Positions 1 to 10,554 of a stretch of 11,209 bases of DNA are shown here, piece after piece. Below the pieces are notes generated by a model, which searched no databases, was not told the origin of the DNA, and saw nothing but the letters and a program-made list of their open reading frames with translations. The DNA is from Physocladia obscura. Lineage: Eukaryota; Chytridiomycota; Chytridiomycetes; Chytridiales; Chytriomycetaceae. Positions within the stretch are counted from its first letter, which is position 1, and each line of letters begins with the position of its first letter. The translations under genes and the position numbers were made by a program. Where the stretch lies: NCBI GenBank assembly GCA_027596945.1, contig JADGJH010001222.1:1-11209 (forward strand), written 5' to 3'.

Positions 1-1020
1 AAAAAAAGGTGATAAAATGAATACTAATATTTTTTTTTGATGTTACAAAATGAGTTTCAGAGATGGTTTTAGTAAATTCTCTTTTTATTTTCATTCAAAA
101 AATGAGAATAATGAAAATCTTTGGAAAAAAGGAAAAAAAAGAAAAATGAAGTAGTAAGAAAACAAACAATTTCTTGAGTTTTGAAAAATGACACTATACA
201 TCATGACAAATAATTATTCCGCACATTTGTTGGTTTGTTTCCAAGTTTAATACCTGGGGGTCTATATACCATTCTATTTTTGACATTAATGAAAGTGGTA
301 CAAACCAGAATTGGCGTTGTTTTTTCAAAAATTTCGAAAGGAATAATGGCAGAACTGCCAGTCTGGCTACTATACTGAAAACGGCTTTTTTGGAAATTTC
401 GGCCGAAAATCACGAATTGAAAAAAATCCAGGGTGTGAAAGTTCAAATGGCACCTGCTCAGTTTGTGCAGCTGCAAGATTGTATAAAAGAATAAAAATCA
501 AGTTTTTATTATCTGATCTTTGATTCCTGAAAGTTTTAGTATGTGTTGTGCTTTGGGAAACGAGTTACAGAAAAATTTTGTTGCAAATGAAAAAAAAGTT
601 GCCCTGCAACCAGTCTAAGAAATCAAGTTCTATTGACTCATATTTGAAACTTCAAAATTTGGTTTCCTTGACTTTGATGTTAGTCTCCTTTTTTTGAAAA
701 TGCATCCTGCTATTAACTTTTCAACATCAAAATGCGCTAAAAATGCCAAGTATGCTACATGCGGCAAAAAAATTGACACGATAGAATTAATCAGAAAGAG
801 GAAATGAATGAAAAATGCAATTAATGCTGGGAAGGAAAATCGAGGTTTTAATGTCTTGCTTTTGGTAGTTTAATGAATTGTAAAAGTATAAAAACTGCAT
901 TTCTCAAATAAAAATTAAGTGTAAAAACCAAAAACTGCATGAGCTTTTGATAAGCTGGCATCCGTAATAATTTTTCAGTTTCTAAAAATTCAAACCCAAT
1001 AGATTTACAGAAGTTCATAA
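1..1020. other. AT-rich intergenic region upstream of the ATPase gene
   Basis: No gene is supported here. The stretch is AT-rich with many short A and T runs. Short open frames on the minus strand (201-476 and 848-1054) have no recognisable motif or splice structure. The 3' part must contain the promoter and 5' UTR of the ATPase gene: a TATA-like sequence lies at 887-894, and an 11-nt direct repeat (AAAAACTGCAT) occurs at 890-900 and 930-940. An in-frame TAA directly abuts the ATG at 1021, so coding does not extend upstream. Confidence 0.6.
887..894 (+). promoter_or_regulatory. TATA-like sequence upstream of the ATPase gene
   Basis: TATAAAAA lies about 130 nt before the ATG at 1021, a reasonable distance for a fungal TATA element. 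The surroundings are AT-rich, so a chance match is quite possible. No transcription start can be read from the sequence. Confidence 0.25.
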
Positions 1021-4000
1021 ATGTCCTCAAAAGACACGCGTCGCGCAAATCCAAACAAGCAAGCCCTCAGTGGCTCGCAGTCTGTAGATTCTCTTGCTGA
1101 TTTGAACGCGTCTCAAAATAAATTGAACTCAATTAGTGGCAAAAATCTTTCGCAATCTTCAAACTCATTGCTACTACAACAATCTATGTCGCGTCCAGAT
1201 ATCCCGGAAGGAGCTGTAGAAGTAAGCTCACGACATTCCCGATCTCCTTCAAAGTCCACCAATTTCAAGGTTGATCAAAAAGCGGCGTTTGAGTCCGAAT
1301 CAAATTCGGGGATCCCCCCTAAACATCGCACAATGGTTCAATACATGGAAAAACCCGCCCCACTCTTGAAACGGGCATCCAGCGCACTGATGACAAAAGA
1401 TGAAACTACAGCGGTAGCGTTATTATCTTCAACTAATGACCGAAAGTCGCGATCTCGACAGCCAACACTGGCAACATCGTCAAAAATTCATCAATCAAGT
1501 CATGATCATTCATCTTCAACTGTCGGATCTCCGACGTCTCCTTCAGAAATTCATGAAATTGGAGAAATTTTTACAACCGTTCAAGAAGCAAAAGATGCGA
1601 AAGCATTTATACCTTTGCGCGATGTCAGTATTTCAATAGTAAGAGTATATTTTTGAAAATAAAATATACTTGTTATACAACGAAAAAATCCAGACTGAGC
1701 ATCAGATATCATTCGAAGCTCTGACAGCTCTGTACAAAAGTACAGCAGACACAAAATCGCCACAAAATTCTGCGGGTCTTACCCACACAGCTGCACGTGA
1801 CTTGATGGCAAAACATGGGCGAAATGTGCTTCCAATCGCTAAAAAAGAAAGTGCATTGTACAGATTTTTTATGTGTGTCACATCACTGTTCAATCTTCTT
1901 TTACTTTTTGGCGGTACTGCATATCTTGCTTTATGGGGAATCGATCCACTTGAAAACTTTGGAAATGTACGAATTTTCTTTGTTTTTGCTTTTGTTTTTA
2001 ATAATTTGAACCCACACCAAACAGATATATATTGGCAGCGTACTTATGTGCGTAGCGATAATAAATGCGTTTATTGAGTTCTACCAACTCACGAAAGTAT
2101 CAATGATCGTGGAATCATTCTCGAATATGATTCCACATGAGTCTAAATGCATCCGCGCAGCAGTAATTCAATCAATAAGTGTGTCTGAACTTGTGCCAGG
2201 CGACATAATATTTTTGAAACCAGGCGACAAAGTTCCCGCAGACTCAATAATTTTCCACGCTCCACGTGAATTTCGCGTCGACAACAGCTCATTAACAGGA
2301 GAAACCGAAAGCGTTGAACGTGGTGCAGTACTTGGAGGAATTTTGACAGGCGTGGGTGCGCTTGAGGCGAAAAATGTCGTTTTTGGAGGAACAGTTGTGT
2401 CAAACGGTCTGATGATTTCACCATATTCTCTGCTGTTCAATAATTAATTTGCTTAAAATGCAGGAGAAGCATTTGCTCTTGTTATTAGAACAGGAGCTCA
2501 CACGATTCTAGGGCAAATTGCGAAACTGACAAATAATACAGCATCAAACCTTCCAACAAGTTCTTGTGGCTCAAAAAAACGCAAGCAATCACCTCTTAGT
2601 TTGGAAATTCGCAGATTTTGGTATGTTTTAACCTTTTATTTTTTTTAGTAAATTGAGCAAATATAAAAATTTATAAGTAAACTGCTTTCATTCCTTGCAT
2701 CCGCAACTGCAATTGTTTTTTTCCTTGTATCACTTGCTCGCGGCTCCGGTTTTAACGCCTCGTTCGAGTTTGCCATTGGAATTCTTGTCGCTTGGATTCC
2801 ACAAGGACTGCCTGTTACCCTAACATTCCTGCTGGCAGTGGCAGGAGAACGGATGGCAAAGCGGCAAGTATTAATCAAAGATTTGCACGGCGTTGAAACA
2901 TTGGGGGCAATTACCATGTTAGCGACAGATAAGACAGGAACACTAACAATGAACGAAATGCGTGTAAGTCGAGTTTGGACAAACTTGTCGTGCATGTTTG
3001 CTGGCGAGGCTTCCGATGCACCTGTTGGAGAGAGGCTATTAAAACTGGAAGTTAGCGGCGTGCCACAAATTCTCCATATGGCTGCGACATGTACAAGGTA
3101 ATTGTTCTAAAAATCCTGTCTCCCAGCTTTCTACATAACATGTTTAAACTACAGAGCAAGATTTGAAACCACCGAAGGGAAACCATCTGAACGAAGCATA
3201 ATTGGTGATGCAACAGACAAAGGCCTGCTGAAATTTGCAGCGACAAAACTCGCAAATGTTGACAAAGTTTGAAATAATTCTCTATATTCCATTTGGAAAC
3301 TTACTTTAAAAAAAAAAAAGCTTTTTACCCAATACCCAAAAATATTTGAAATTCCGTTTTCATCAGAAACGAAAACACATCTTACAATACACCGAAAAGG
3401 ACATGCTGACGGAGGACTAACACTACATGTGAAAGGTGCTCCAGAACGGGTCTTGGCTTCATGTTCAACGATTCTTCTCAACGGAAAAGCTGAGCCTATA
3501 ACAGATATATATCGACAAACATTCCGGGAAACACATGAACGTATGGCAAGCCGTGGCGAACGCGTTATAGCATTTGCGCAATTGCTTTTGAACGGCAGAA
3601 AATTTACCGACAATTTCAGGTTCAGCTTCGAAAAAGCTAATTTTCCGACAGTGCGTGTTTTCATTAAAATTTCTCTATTATCTAATGTACTATATATATT
3701 AGACTGGTCTTACGTTTGTAGGCCTGATATCGCTTGAAGACCCACCTAAATCAGGTGTTCGTGAAGCAATTGGAAAAATTCGACAAGCAGGAATCCAGGT
3801 AGTAATGGTGACAGGCGACCACCCATTAACCGCGGCAGCAATAGCCAGGCGTATAAACATTCTTACATATCCAACTCGTGAAGAGCTGGCAAAGTCAACA
3901 AGCACACCAGTGGCTTCAATTTCAGAAGAATCTGTTCATGCAGTCGTTGTTAATGGAGAGGATATGCCAGCATTGTCGCAAGATGACTGGGACAATATTT

Positions 4001-5713
4001 TATCAAAAAAGGAAGTTATTTTTGCGAGAACCAGTCCAAAGCAAAAGCTGGAAATTGTTAAAAGAGCGCAGAGTCTGGGTCATATTGTAGGTGTCACTGG
4101 AGACGGTGTCAACGATGCAGCAGCTTTAAAGCACGCAGATTTGGGAATAGCCATGAATAAAACTGGCAGTGATGTAAGCAAGGAGGCGGCAGGTATGATT
4201 TTGATGGATGACAATTTCACAAGCACAGTTACTGGAATTTTAGAAGGTAAAACTTTCTAAAAAGACCATCTGAACTAACTTAACCTTGGTAGGAAGAACA
4301 ATTTTCATAAATTTGAAAGTATATTCCCATGAATTTTTCCTGCTTAAACTAAAAAAACTCTCAGAAATCCATTCAATATTTTTTGACTCATATCATGTCC
4401 GAAGTATTTCCATATCTGCTGAATGTCATAATTCCTATTCCCCTCGCTCTGACAGCAATTCAGATTCTTGTTGTTGATTTAGGGTTTGAGCTTTTAATCA
4501 CCCTTTCTTTCGCATGGGAGCCGCCAGAAGACGCTGAAGCGTTGTTACGACTAGGTCCACGGCAACCAGTGACACCTGAATCAATTCAATTGATTAAAAA
4601 CCGCCGAAACGCAAAACAGGAGCTTTTAGATGCACAAGCAGAAGCCATACAAGCCGCAGACGAGAGGCGTGACGCAGAAAAGAGTGGCAATATTGAAAGT
4701 ACACCTCGGATTAACCTTCCAAACCCTGATTATATCCGACGCCACCAAGGCTACGAAGAAGACGAAGCATACCTACTCGAGAATTCCAATGAAGACATAG
4801 GTGAAGAGAATGAAGCGAAACGAGCTGCAAAAAAGCTCACGAAAAAATGGTCACGATATTTACAAGAATTGAAAGCAATTGTCACTGACATTAGATATTG
4901 GAAAGCGCAGGAGAGGCAATGGAAGGCGATTTTAGCGTTAAAGAGTGGTGAAAGACTTGTTGATTCAGAAGTATTGAGTTGGTCGTATTTGGAAGCTGGT
5001 TTGCTGGAAGCAGCCATTTGTATTGGCACATTTTTTGCTGTTTTCTACTGGGAATGGGGAGTAACACCGACAGATGCAAAGCGAATTCAGCTTTTACGTG
5101 GATTCAAACCACATAGTGTTGACTTTGAGTTACAAAATGGCGAAACAATTGTTGGTGTTGAACCATCTATATTTTTGAATACTAATTATTTGTTATTAAA
5201 AGTCAGGAAGTGATCAATTGGAAGCTCTTCGACAGGCCCAATCCGTATTTTATCTTTCTATTCTGATAGTTCAGCTATGGACGTTGTTTGCATGTAAAAC
5301 AAGGCTTCGTTTACCAACTCAGAAAATTTTTGTTGGGAATATAAATACATTAATTGCAATTTGTTCGGGCTCTCTATTTGCTTTTGTAATTGTTTATGTT
5401 CCGTTTATGAATGGTAATGATCAAAACCTTTCTGAATTTTTTTGACACAAAAACAGACTTATTCCTCACATCCGCAAATCTGAACCCAATTTATCTCCTA
5501 TTTCCACTCTTTTTGGGATCAATAGTGTTTATTTATTCAATTTTTCGTCGGCAGATGCTTCGTAAATGTAAATAACTTTTCGTTTCTTCCGCAACTTAAT
5601 TCTAAATTTTGCGAAACTCAGATTGGCCGCAGCAATTTGCTCAAGATTTTGGAAGAAACGTCAAACTTAACATGGCACACTCTGTAGAGATTTTAAACAG
5701 TCAGACTGTATGA
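1021..5713 (+). CDS. Na,K/H,K-ATPase-like type IIC P-type ATPase (fungal), 13 exons
   Basis: Membrane cation pump driven by ATP through a phospho-Asp intermediate. Exons: 1021-1638, 1694-1966, 2025-2406, 2464-2620, 2678-3097, 3155-3266, 3321-3650, 3703-4246, 4293-4318, 4365-5154, 5207-5413, 5457-5567, 5622-5713; total 4062 nt, 1353 aa. All introns are GT-AG and 43-58 nt. Each junction restores alignment to animal Na,K-ATPase alpha as I know that family. Motifs: actuator TGET (388-391), TM4 PQGLP (518-522), DKTGT with phosphorylated D561, nucleotide-binding KGAPER (from K692), MVTGDHP (from M799), TGDGVND (from T896). Ten membrane segments are expected: TM5 near 958-975, TM6 near 980-1003, TM7 near 1160-1183, TM8 near 1231-1247. 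Residues 1-206 (all of exon 1) are a Ser-rich tail. A charged loop of about 150 residues joins TM6 and TM7. Several cation ligands differ from Na,K-ATPase (see findings), so Na/K exchange should not be assumed. The start is firm because TAA precedes ATG in frame. The weakest junctions are introns 3, 6 and 10; for intron 10, 5157-5202 is an in-frame alternative. Confidence 0.93.
4293..4318 (+). other. 26-nt micro-exon 9 of the ATPase gene
   Basis: This exon encodes the stretch RTIFINLK just before TM5, matching the conserved segment (EGR.IF.NLKKSI) of Na,K-ATPases. It is flanked by two 46-nt introns (4247-4292 and 4319-4364). The first has a CTAAC-type branch candidate near its 3' end. Skipping the exon would shift the frame, since 26 is not a multiple of 3. 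Confidence 0.85.
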
Positions 5714-5733
5714 ATTTCAGAAGATTATGCTGA

Positions 5734-5739
5734 AATAAA
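5734..5739 (+). promoter_or_regulatory. Candidate polyadenylation signal of the ATPase gene
   Basis: AATAAA lies 21 nt after the TGA at 5711-5713. It overlaps the right arm of a 7-bp inverted repeat (ATTTCAG at 5714-5720, CTGAAAT at 5730-5736). In AT-rich DNA the hexamer is common by chance, but its position is appropriate. Confidence 0.4.
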
Positions 5740-6331
5740 TATATTTTGGTTTGAACTTTCAACATGTGAACCTTTTTAAAATTTGAGCCTAAATCTTCAT
5801 GTTTACGTAATTGACACACAAATGCTGCCAAGCAAGACAGTAATTTCCCAGAAGTACTTTTGAAATTGCTCTGTTGTGTTTGTGAGTTTTTCTTTGATCA
5901 AAGTATGTACCATAATAATTGATAGCTTAATTTTTAACAGAGTATGTTGAATTATTGATAATTTTGACTGAAAATTATTGGGAAACAAAACATAGCCATT
6001 TGGTTAAACTAGTGTAACATTTTGATAAAAATGCAGCACTTTATTGGATGAGAAGATGTTATGATCTTAGACAAGAAAAAGAATTTTGAATTAATTCAAT
6101 TTATTTTATTTTCATTTACTTTTTGACTTCATCTATAAAAAACTCAGTATGAATTTGTGTTTCTTCTTCAAAATTTATCTAGAATCCTGATTTTTTGGTA
6201 GTGTTTTATGGAATATAAAACAGAATCAAATAACTGTAGCATCATGGATTTTTTGCTGGAAAAGAACAGTAATTGATTTGAAAAAGGAAAGAGGTTGGAG
6301 TTGAATAATATATTATTGTGGATTTTACACA

Positions 6332-6345
6332 AAATCAAAATTTGG
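6332..6345 (+). repeat. Left copy of 14-nt inverted repeat
   Basis: AAATCAAAATTTGG here is the exact reverse complement of 7636-7649. Similarity extends imperfectly on the inner side (GTTCAGAAATG against GTTCAAAATTG after a small gap). In the frame of the transposase remnant it reads TKSKFG, the same peptide that the right copy encodes on the minus strand. It could be a terminal inverted repeat remnant, or part of two related coding copies facing each other. Confidence 0.45.
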
Positions 6346-6358
6346 GAACAGTTCAGAA

Positions 6359-6787
6359 ATGATTTGCAACTGCACCATTGCAAACTGCAGACAGCCAAAT
6401 GCCAGCCAAACTTGCGCACATGCTGCATTGGGAGTGTAAGAGTTTGTGCTTTATACCCAAGCAACTGTAGCTGTCAGAAATCATGCCCTCTATGCATACT
6501 ACTACCAAGGACTGGCAAGGTCCCAAATAGCCACTTTGTTTGGCAAATAACCATCAATTGTATCAAGCTGAATCCGTCAGTACAAAGCTGAGGATGGAGT
6601 TCATTGTTGGCAGCAGCAGCAGCTGTTTAAAAAACATGGACCAGCTTGCAGAAAGTGGCTAGTTGACCAATATCAAAAAAATCCAGTTCTATTCTCAGAT
6701 GAAGCAAAACAGCGGTATCAAAAACAGTTCCCTGGATCTGCCTTTAGTACAAGCTCTGTATCATTGATATTGAAGGAGGCTGGAATA
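6359..6787 (+). pseudogene. Decayed DDE-type transposase, N-terminal helix-turn-helix region
   Basis: One reading frame from the ATG at 6359 carries a recognisable transposase-like N-terminus but is broken by in-frame stops at 6437-6439, 6548-6550 and 6569-6571. In order: a Cys-rich knuckle (ICNCTIANC, then C and H about ten residues on); a first helix-turn-helix with YYYQGLARSQIATLFGK; the end of its recognition helix (PSIVS, then a stop where Trp would fit, then IRQYK); and a second unit (HGPACRKWLVDQYQKNP, then FSTSSVSLILKEAGI). Two tandem HTH units of this form are typical of Tc1/mariner-like and related DDE transposases. The frame stays open to 6878-6880, but similarity stops near 6787 and no DDE catalytic domain follows. 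It is therefore truncated as well as stop-broken. Exact family assignment would need a profile search. Confidence 0.7.
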
Positions 6788-7055
6788 CTCCTGCTTGATT
6801 CAATTCTTCTGGAGCCAAAAGCTTTTCAGTCAATTTGCCAAACATTTCTCTTGAAGAAATCACAGTTAAATAGGTCATGACTGCAATATCAATAGCTTCA
6901 TCCTGCAAGTTTTGTAGTTTTGTTTGATCTATTTCAGATAGTTTGATCATGACTTTTTTGTTCCACACTTTCTGAAGAGGAAAAATGCTTCCATGTTTGA
7001 GATGTTGATTTGATTTGTTGACTTCATGAGAATAAGAATCATCATCATCAACCAC
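6744..7055 (-). pseudogene. Uncharacterised minus-strand ORF, downstream part of a possibly frameshifted gene
   Basis: About 103 codons are open from 7055 down to the TAA at 6744-6746. There is no ATG at its left limit; the frame begins at a GAT repeat (four Asp codons). The product is mostly hydrophilic with a helical middle (KLSEIDQTKLQNLQDEAID, then IAVMTYL and SSREMFGKLTE), which loosely recalls BEN-type DNA-binding domains; this is an impression, not an assignment. It joins the ORF at 7048-7335 only through a one-base frame change, so it is either the second part of a broken gene or chance. Its 3' end overlaps the transposase remnant on the other strand. Confidence 0.35.
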
Positions 7056-7335
7056 CTTTCTCTTTAGCTGTATTAAAAACTAAACTCTTGAATTCTGATA
7101 CTGTGTTGACATTAATTTGGAATATTGATATAAGAGTACTTTTCCCATTTAGAAAATTTTGTTGGTACATGTGTGCAACAAGTTTAAACGCTGTATTAGC
7201 GGCAGAAGTAGAAGAATCCAATATGACTGCAGTAGAAGTATTTGAAGAGGCTGTGCCTGCTTTGTCTGAATTAAATGGGGTTTGACTGACTGCAACGCTG
7301 TCCCTTGTTTCGACAGCTGCCAAAAGTATGTCCAT
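7048..7335 (-). pseudogene. Uncharacterised minus-strand ORF, upstream part of a possibly frameshifted gene
   Basis: Ninety-five codons from ATG 7333-7335 to TGA 7048-7050. The product is Ser/Thr/Ala-rich in its first half, then has a segment with MYQQNFLNG and FQINVNTVSEF, and ends where the GAT repeat begins. The frame is open upstream through DFE to an AG at the end of a plausible intron (GTAAAT...GATTAG, about 7340-7402). However, joining upstream segments in this frame meets a TAA. Loss of frame at both ends suggests a decayed gene, possibly belonging to the same mobile-element block. I do not recognise the protein. Confidence 0.35.
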
Positions 7336-7556
7336 TTCGAAATCCTAATCCAGAATAAATCAAGATGAGGATGAATAAAATAAAGAGTATATTGGTTTTA
7401 ATTTACCTGAAACCATTGACATTGTGTTTATCCTGAATCAGTATTGTCTTGCTGCTGAATAGTTGATCCTTGATGGAGTAACTGCAGAAACAAAAAACAG
7501 TCATGGGCTGTTTAATAGTTTATTGTGTAGATAATACCTCTTTGAACACATACTAG

Positions 7557-7667
7557 TTACGGCTTAGTGCTGGGATACTTTTTGCGGTGATGCTGGCAAA
7601 TGGCGCAGATCTGACAAGTTCGCAATTTTGAACCACCAAATTTTGATTTGGTGCTGAAACCACAATA
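7557..7667 (-). pseudogene. Short Cys/His-rich coding remnant
   Basis: A 36-codon open segment on the minus strand, bounded by stops, contains SKLRTCQICAICQHHRKK, a compact Cys/His cluster like a zinc knuckle. It begins with STKSKFGGS, which resembles the YTKSKFGNSS before the knuckle of the transposase remnant on the other strand. It is followed by a plausible 56-nt intron (about 7482-7537, GTATTA to TTTCTGCAG). It could be the first exon of the minus-strand gene whose later parts are at 6744-7335, but no unbroken frame connects them. Confidence 0.3.
7634..7653. repeat. Perfect 8-bp hairpin overlapping the right inverted-repeat copy
   Basis: CACCAAAT and ATTTGGTG flank a TTTG loop, giving a perfect 8-bp stem. 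The same interval contains the right copy (7636-7649) of the 14-nt inverted repeat whose left copy is at 6332-6345. A palindromic element end is one explanation; an AT-rich coincidence is another. Confidence 0.5.
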
Positions 7668-7825
7668 TCATCTTCAATTTCTGAAGAAACCCTCACGAAT
7701 GACCCTTGCCAAGGAAATGTTCAATTTTTCCAAAACTCATGCAAAAATAGATAATTTTAACTGCTTGGTTACATTTGTGTATCGATTAGGTCCATTTCAA
7801 ATTTTTTCAAAACAATTCATCAATA

Positions 7826-7831
7826 TTTATT
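7826..7831 (-). promoter_or_regulatory. Candidate polyadenylation signal of the desaturase gene
   Basis: AATAAA on the minus strand, about 115 nt after the desaturase stop codon (7947-7949). It is a good match, but in an AT-rich region. It would place a small hairpin (7853-7871) inside the 3' UTR. Confidence 0.35.
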
Positions 7832-7852
7832 TGTGATATGAGGTAAAAATCA

Positions 7853-7871
7853 AGGCTTCAAATCGAAGCCT
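7853..7871. repeat. Hairpin in the presumed 3' UTR of the desaturase gene
   Basis: AGGCTTC and GAAGCCT form a perfect 7-bp stem around a 5-nt loop (AAATC), about 76 nt past the desaturase stop. Function is unknown; it could be an RNA structure in the 3' UTR or chance. Confidence 0.4.
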
Positions 7872-7946
7872 AAAAAGCTATTTATGAGGTCCTAGAGCGG
7901 AAACATAAGACTATCACACATATATCCAAGTAAATCACTTCAACAA

Positions 7947-9462
7947 TCAGTAATCTTCGACAGAAGTTTCTTCTTCTGGGACTGCTCCTTTTAAAGTTGC
8001 AAAACGGAATCCCTGCATCAAATTTCTTGCTGCGTTTGCGTGATCGTAAACACCACCGTTGAAAGAAGATGTGACGTCACGTCCAATCGACGCTTTGAGA
8101 AATCCGATGCCGCCCTATTTTCAACTAAAACTTCAAATGGAAGGCGTGTGAACAGAATAACTTACCGGATGATCTTTCATAAAGTCAGTAACATCGTACA
8201 CTACTCCGCTAATTATTAGCAACTTTTTTCCCGTTTCAGATATAGTAGTTTTGACTATTTGAATCTGATAAGGCTTTACAGTAGCAGACAAATTAAGTAT
8301 TCGCTACCTTCTTCAAAAGTCAGCACTGGCAAGTCTTGCAGTGGTTTTCCGTAGTTTAACGACTTCTTGATTTCTGCAATCTTTTTTTCTTGCATGTAAA
8401 CGCGGCCTTTCTCTATCTCGTTCGATGGAAAGATTTTGAGATTGTATGTAAGACCGACAAGAGATGCAACCCAAATTGTCCACTTTGTAGGATCATATTG
8501 ATGCCATTGAATTGCATTTCTGTAATCACTTGGAAACTCGTGGTGGCTGTCGTCGCAGAATTGTTAGTCTGACAAAAAATGCAATACCGGCAAAACTTAC
8601 AAGTTATGGTATCCTTCACCGAAAGTTACAAGAGCAGTGATCATATTATCCTGAAAAATAAATTTTGAGTCAATAAACAACATAATTTTTGGGTTTGATT
8701 ATATACTACCTTTGGAGTTCTGCGGTCGTCGAAAGTATTTTCCCCAAGATAGTGAGCAAGTGAGTTAATGCAAAAAGTAGCATGGTGGACTTGAAAAAAA
8801 AAAGATGATTAAACAATGATTTTTTATCTTTGTCAGATGTACCCTACCAAACACAAGTCTTGTAACCCCGGCAAAGAAGAAACCTCCAACCCAATCACCC
8901 CACAACAGACCAGCAACAAGAGTGGGAAAAACAAAGCCCCAAAACAGTGCAAATAGCAAATAGTAGTCGTGTTGAATTCGAATCAAAGGATCCGCAGTTA
9001 GATCAGAAATATCTACTTTAGCTTTTTTCTCCTGTTTGACAATCATCCAGCCAATATGTGCCCAAAGTAGTCCACGTTTTGCGTTATATGGATCTTTGTC
9101 AGTATCAGTGAATCTGTGATGTATAACATGATTTGAGACATGTACTTATCGAACACCGTAGAAAAAACTTACCGATGGTGAACACGATGACCACGGCACC
9201 ACCACTTGACAGAACCTTCCACGGCGCCAGTCCCTGCGGCAAACAAAATCAATTGCCACAAACGAGTAGCGTCGTAAGAACGATGAGACCAGTATCTGTG
9301 ATACCCGGCAGTAATTCCAATTCCAGTGAAGACATAATACACAAACGCCCACCAAAATGTAGCTAGTTGCAACTTGACCGTTGACAATCCATAGAGTGCC
9401 AGCATGGGTGTCACTGTCAGAACAATCGCGTTTTCCCACGCTATATCTTTGACTGAAAGCAT
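7947..9462 (-). CDS. Delta-9 (stearoyl-CoA type) fatty acid desaturase with C-terminal cytochrome b5 domain
   Basis: Inserts a double bond at C9 of palmitoyl- or stearoyl-CoA in the ER membrane, taking electrons from its own fused cytochrome b5. Exons in transcript order: 9173-9462, 8848-9113, 8710-8789, 8601-8650, 8308-8546, 8166-8254, 7947-8114; 1182 nt, 393 aa. Introns are GT-AG, 51-59 nt. All three His boxes are present: HRYWSH (55-60), HRVHH (92-96) and HNFHH (227-231), plus NSLAH (194-198), an extra metal-ligand motif in this family. The b5 domain has HPGG (H337) and a second heme ligand in YDHANAARN (H363). The protein ends with an acidic tail. Fungal relatives such as Ole1 share this fusion. 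The ATG at 9460-9462 gives a short N-terminus for the family, and the CAG inside ATGCTTTCAG could be an acceptor for an upstream exon. Function is confident; the start is not. Confidence 0.94.
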
Positions 9463-10147
9463 TTTTCCCAACAAAAAAATTGTGGAGAACAATTTATCCG
9501 TTTCAAAGCGGAGAAATAAAAATAGAGATTAACCAATTTTCCCGCGTTGAAAATGCACATGGCCCAATCCACGTTCTTCGAATACAGGAAAAATACAAAA
9601 TAACTATCCGTCTACCGTCCACAAACATAGTGACAATAAAGCTAGATCTGAAGTGAAAATATGGCAAAATTAGCGAAGCATATCTTACAAATACAGTGCT
9701 TGGATTGAAAACATGTTCAACGAAGTATTGTTTTTTTTTTTTTTTCCCTTTGATTATCTTTCTTTTTTTTGTTTAATATTGCAAAACCCCATTGTTGTTT
9801 ATTAAATTAATTGGGACCTGAGGAAGAAAAATTTCAGTCATGGGACCTTTGAAGCCAATCAATCAAAATTAAATTCTGAAATACGTGTGGAAAAAAAAGG
9901 CAAAACAAAGAGACAAGTGATATCAACATATCATAGTTAATATTCCAAAAAAAGGCAGATAAAGACAAAAAAAAATAGCAAAATACACCTGAATTTTTGC
10001 ACTGGCAAGGCTGGACAAATTAGTTAATAAATACCAGATATGTTGTTTTTTTGTTTGTCTAATATGCTGGTTTAGTCTGCGGCATATTCGCAAAGATTTT
10101 TTTGAGCGTCATTCTTGGAAATTCCTGAAGTAGAACTTTTTATTTCT
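9463..10147. other. Upstream region of the desaturase gene
   Basis: No supported gene. On the minus strand it must hold the 5' UTR and promoter of the desaturase. The clearest element is a 15-nt T run at 9731-9745 (A15 in the sense of the gene), about 270 nt before the ATG. Such poly(dA:dT) tracts commonly exclude nucleosomes in fungal promoters. A possible upstream coding exon lies near 9532-9597 (minus), but no initiation codon was found for it. Confidence 0.45.
9731..9745. promoter_or_regulatory. Poly(dA:dT) tract in the desaturase promoter region
   Basis: Fifteen consecutive T on the plus strand, followed by further T-rich DNA to about 9770. From its place upstream of the desaturase it may keep the promoter open. 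Homopolymers are frequent throughout the window, so this is an inference from position. Confidence 0.35.
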
Positions 10148-10423
10148 TCAGTATTTAATTTTTTTTTTCGAAGTTTTTTTGATGACTTCATTATTAATGA
10201 ACCCACACATAATGCAAGCAGCGAGCGCTGTGACTTTTCCAGTAAATTGCAGTGGCCTGTCGAGTGGCGAGTTGTAAAATATTAAATTAAAATCAGCAGA
10301 AACTGTTGCATTTGTGACAACCGAAATTGTCGCGTTTGTCAGCACTATTTTATTCCAATCAAATATTTTATTGTGTTTGTCAACACTCAGAGAGCGTATT
10401 GCAGAAAATTTTCCTCCCGGCAT
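10148..10423 (-). CDS. Hypothetical small protein, 91 aa
   Basis: Single open frame from ATG (A at -3) to TGA at 10148-10150. The product starts MPGGKFSAIRSL, has two nearby NAT sequons (TNATISVVTNATVS), a short apolar stretch near residues 63-75 (TGKVTALAACIMCGFI) and a Lys-rich end (KKTSKKKIKY). It has no recognised domain. It lies head to head with the dioxygenase gene (131 nt between the two start codons), which fits a divergent pair. Part of the Lys-rich tail comes from a homopolymer run, so a chance ORF is a real alternative. Confidence 0.3.
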   Translation of the reverse strand: MPGGKFSAIRSLSVDKHNKIFDWNKIVLTNATISVVTNATVSADFNLIFYNSPLDRPLQFTGKVTALAACIMCGFINNEVIKKTSKKKIKY

Positions 10424-10554
10424 TATCCTTCAATGATTATTCGGTTGCTGATGACTCAAGACAAAAAAAAAAAAATTTCATGATTCATGTCGCCATTCTG
10501 ATGCAATGAATTGCTGCATCAAAAACAAGAAAAAGTATCAGTGACGAGAAACAA
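10424..10554. other. Spacer between divergent starts
   Basis: The 131 nt between the hypothetical minus-strand ORF and the dioxygenase start contain a 13-nt A run at 10463-10475. If both genes are real, this is a shared bidirectional promoter. No TATA-like element stands out. Confidence 0.3.

Larger units (their letters stand above)
5714..6358. other. Intergenic region after the ATPase gene
   Basis: AT-rich, with no supported gene. Apart from the putative poly(A) signal near its left end, only short open frames occur (for example 5803-5988 on minus), without motifs or splice context. The right end (about 6314-6358) stays open in the frame of the transposase remnant that follows (FYTKSKFG upstream of the ATG at 6359), so the mobile-element remnant may begin there. 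Confidence 0.5.
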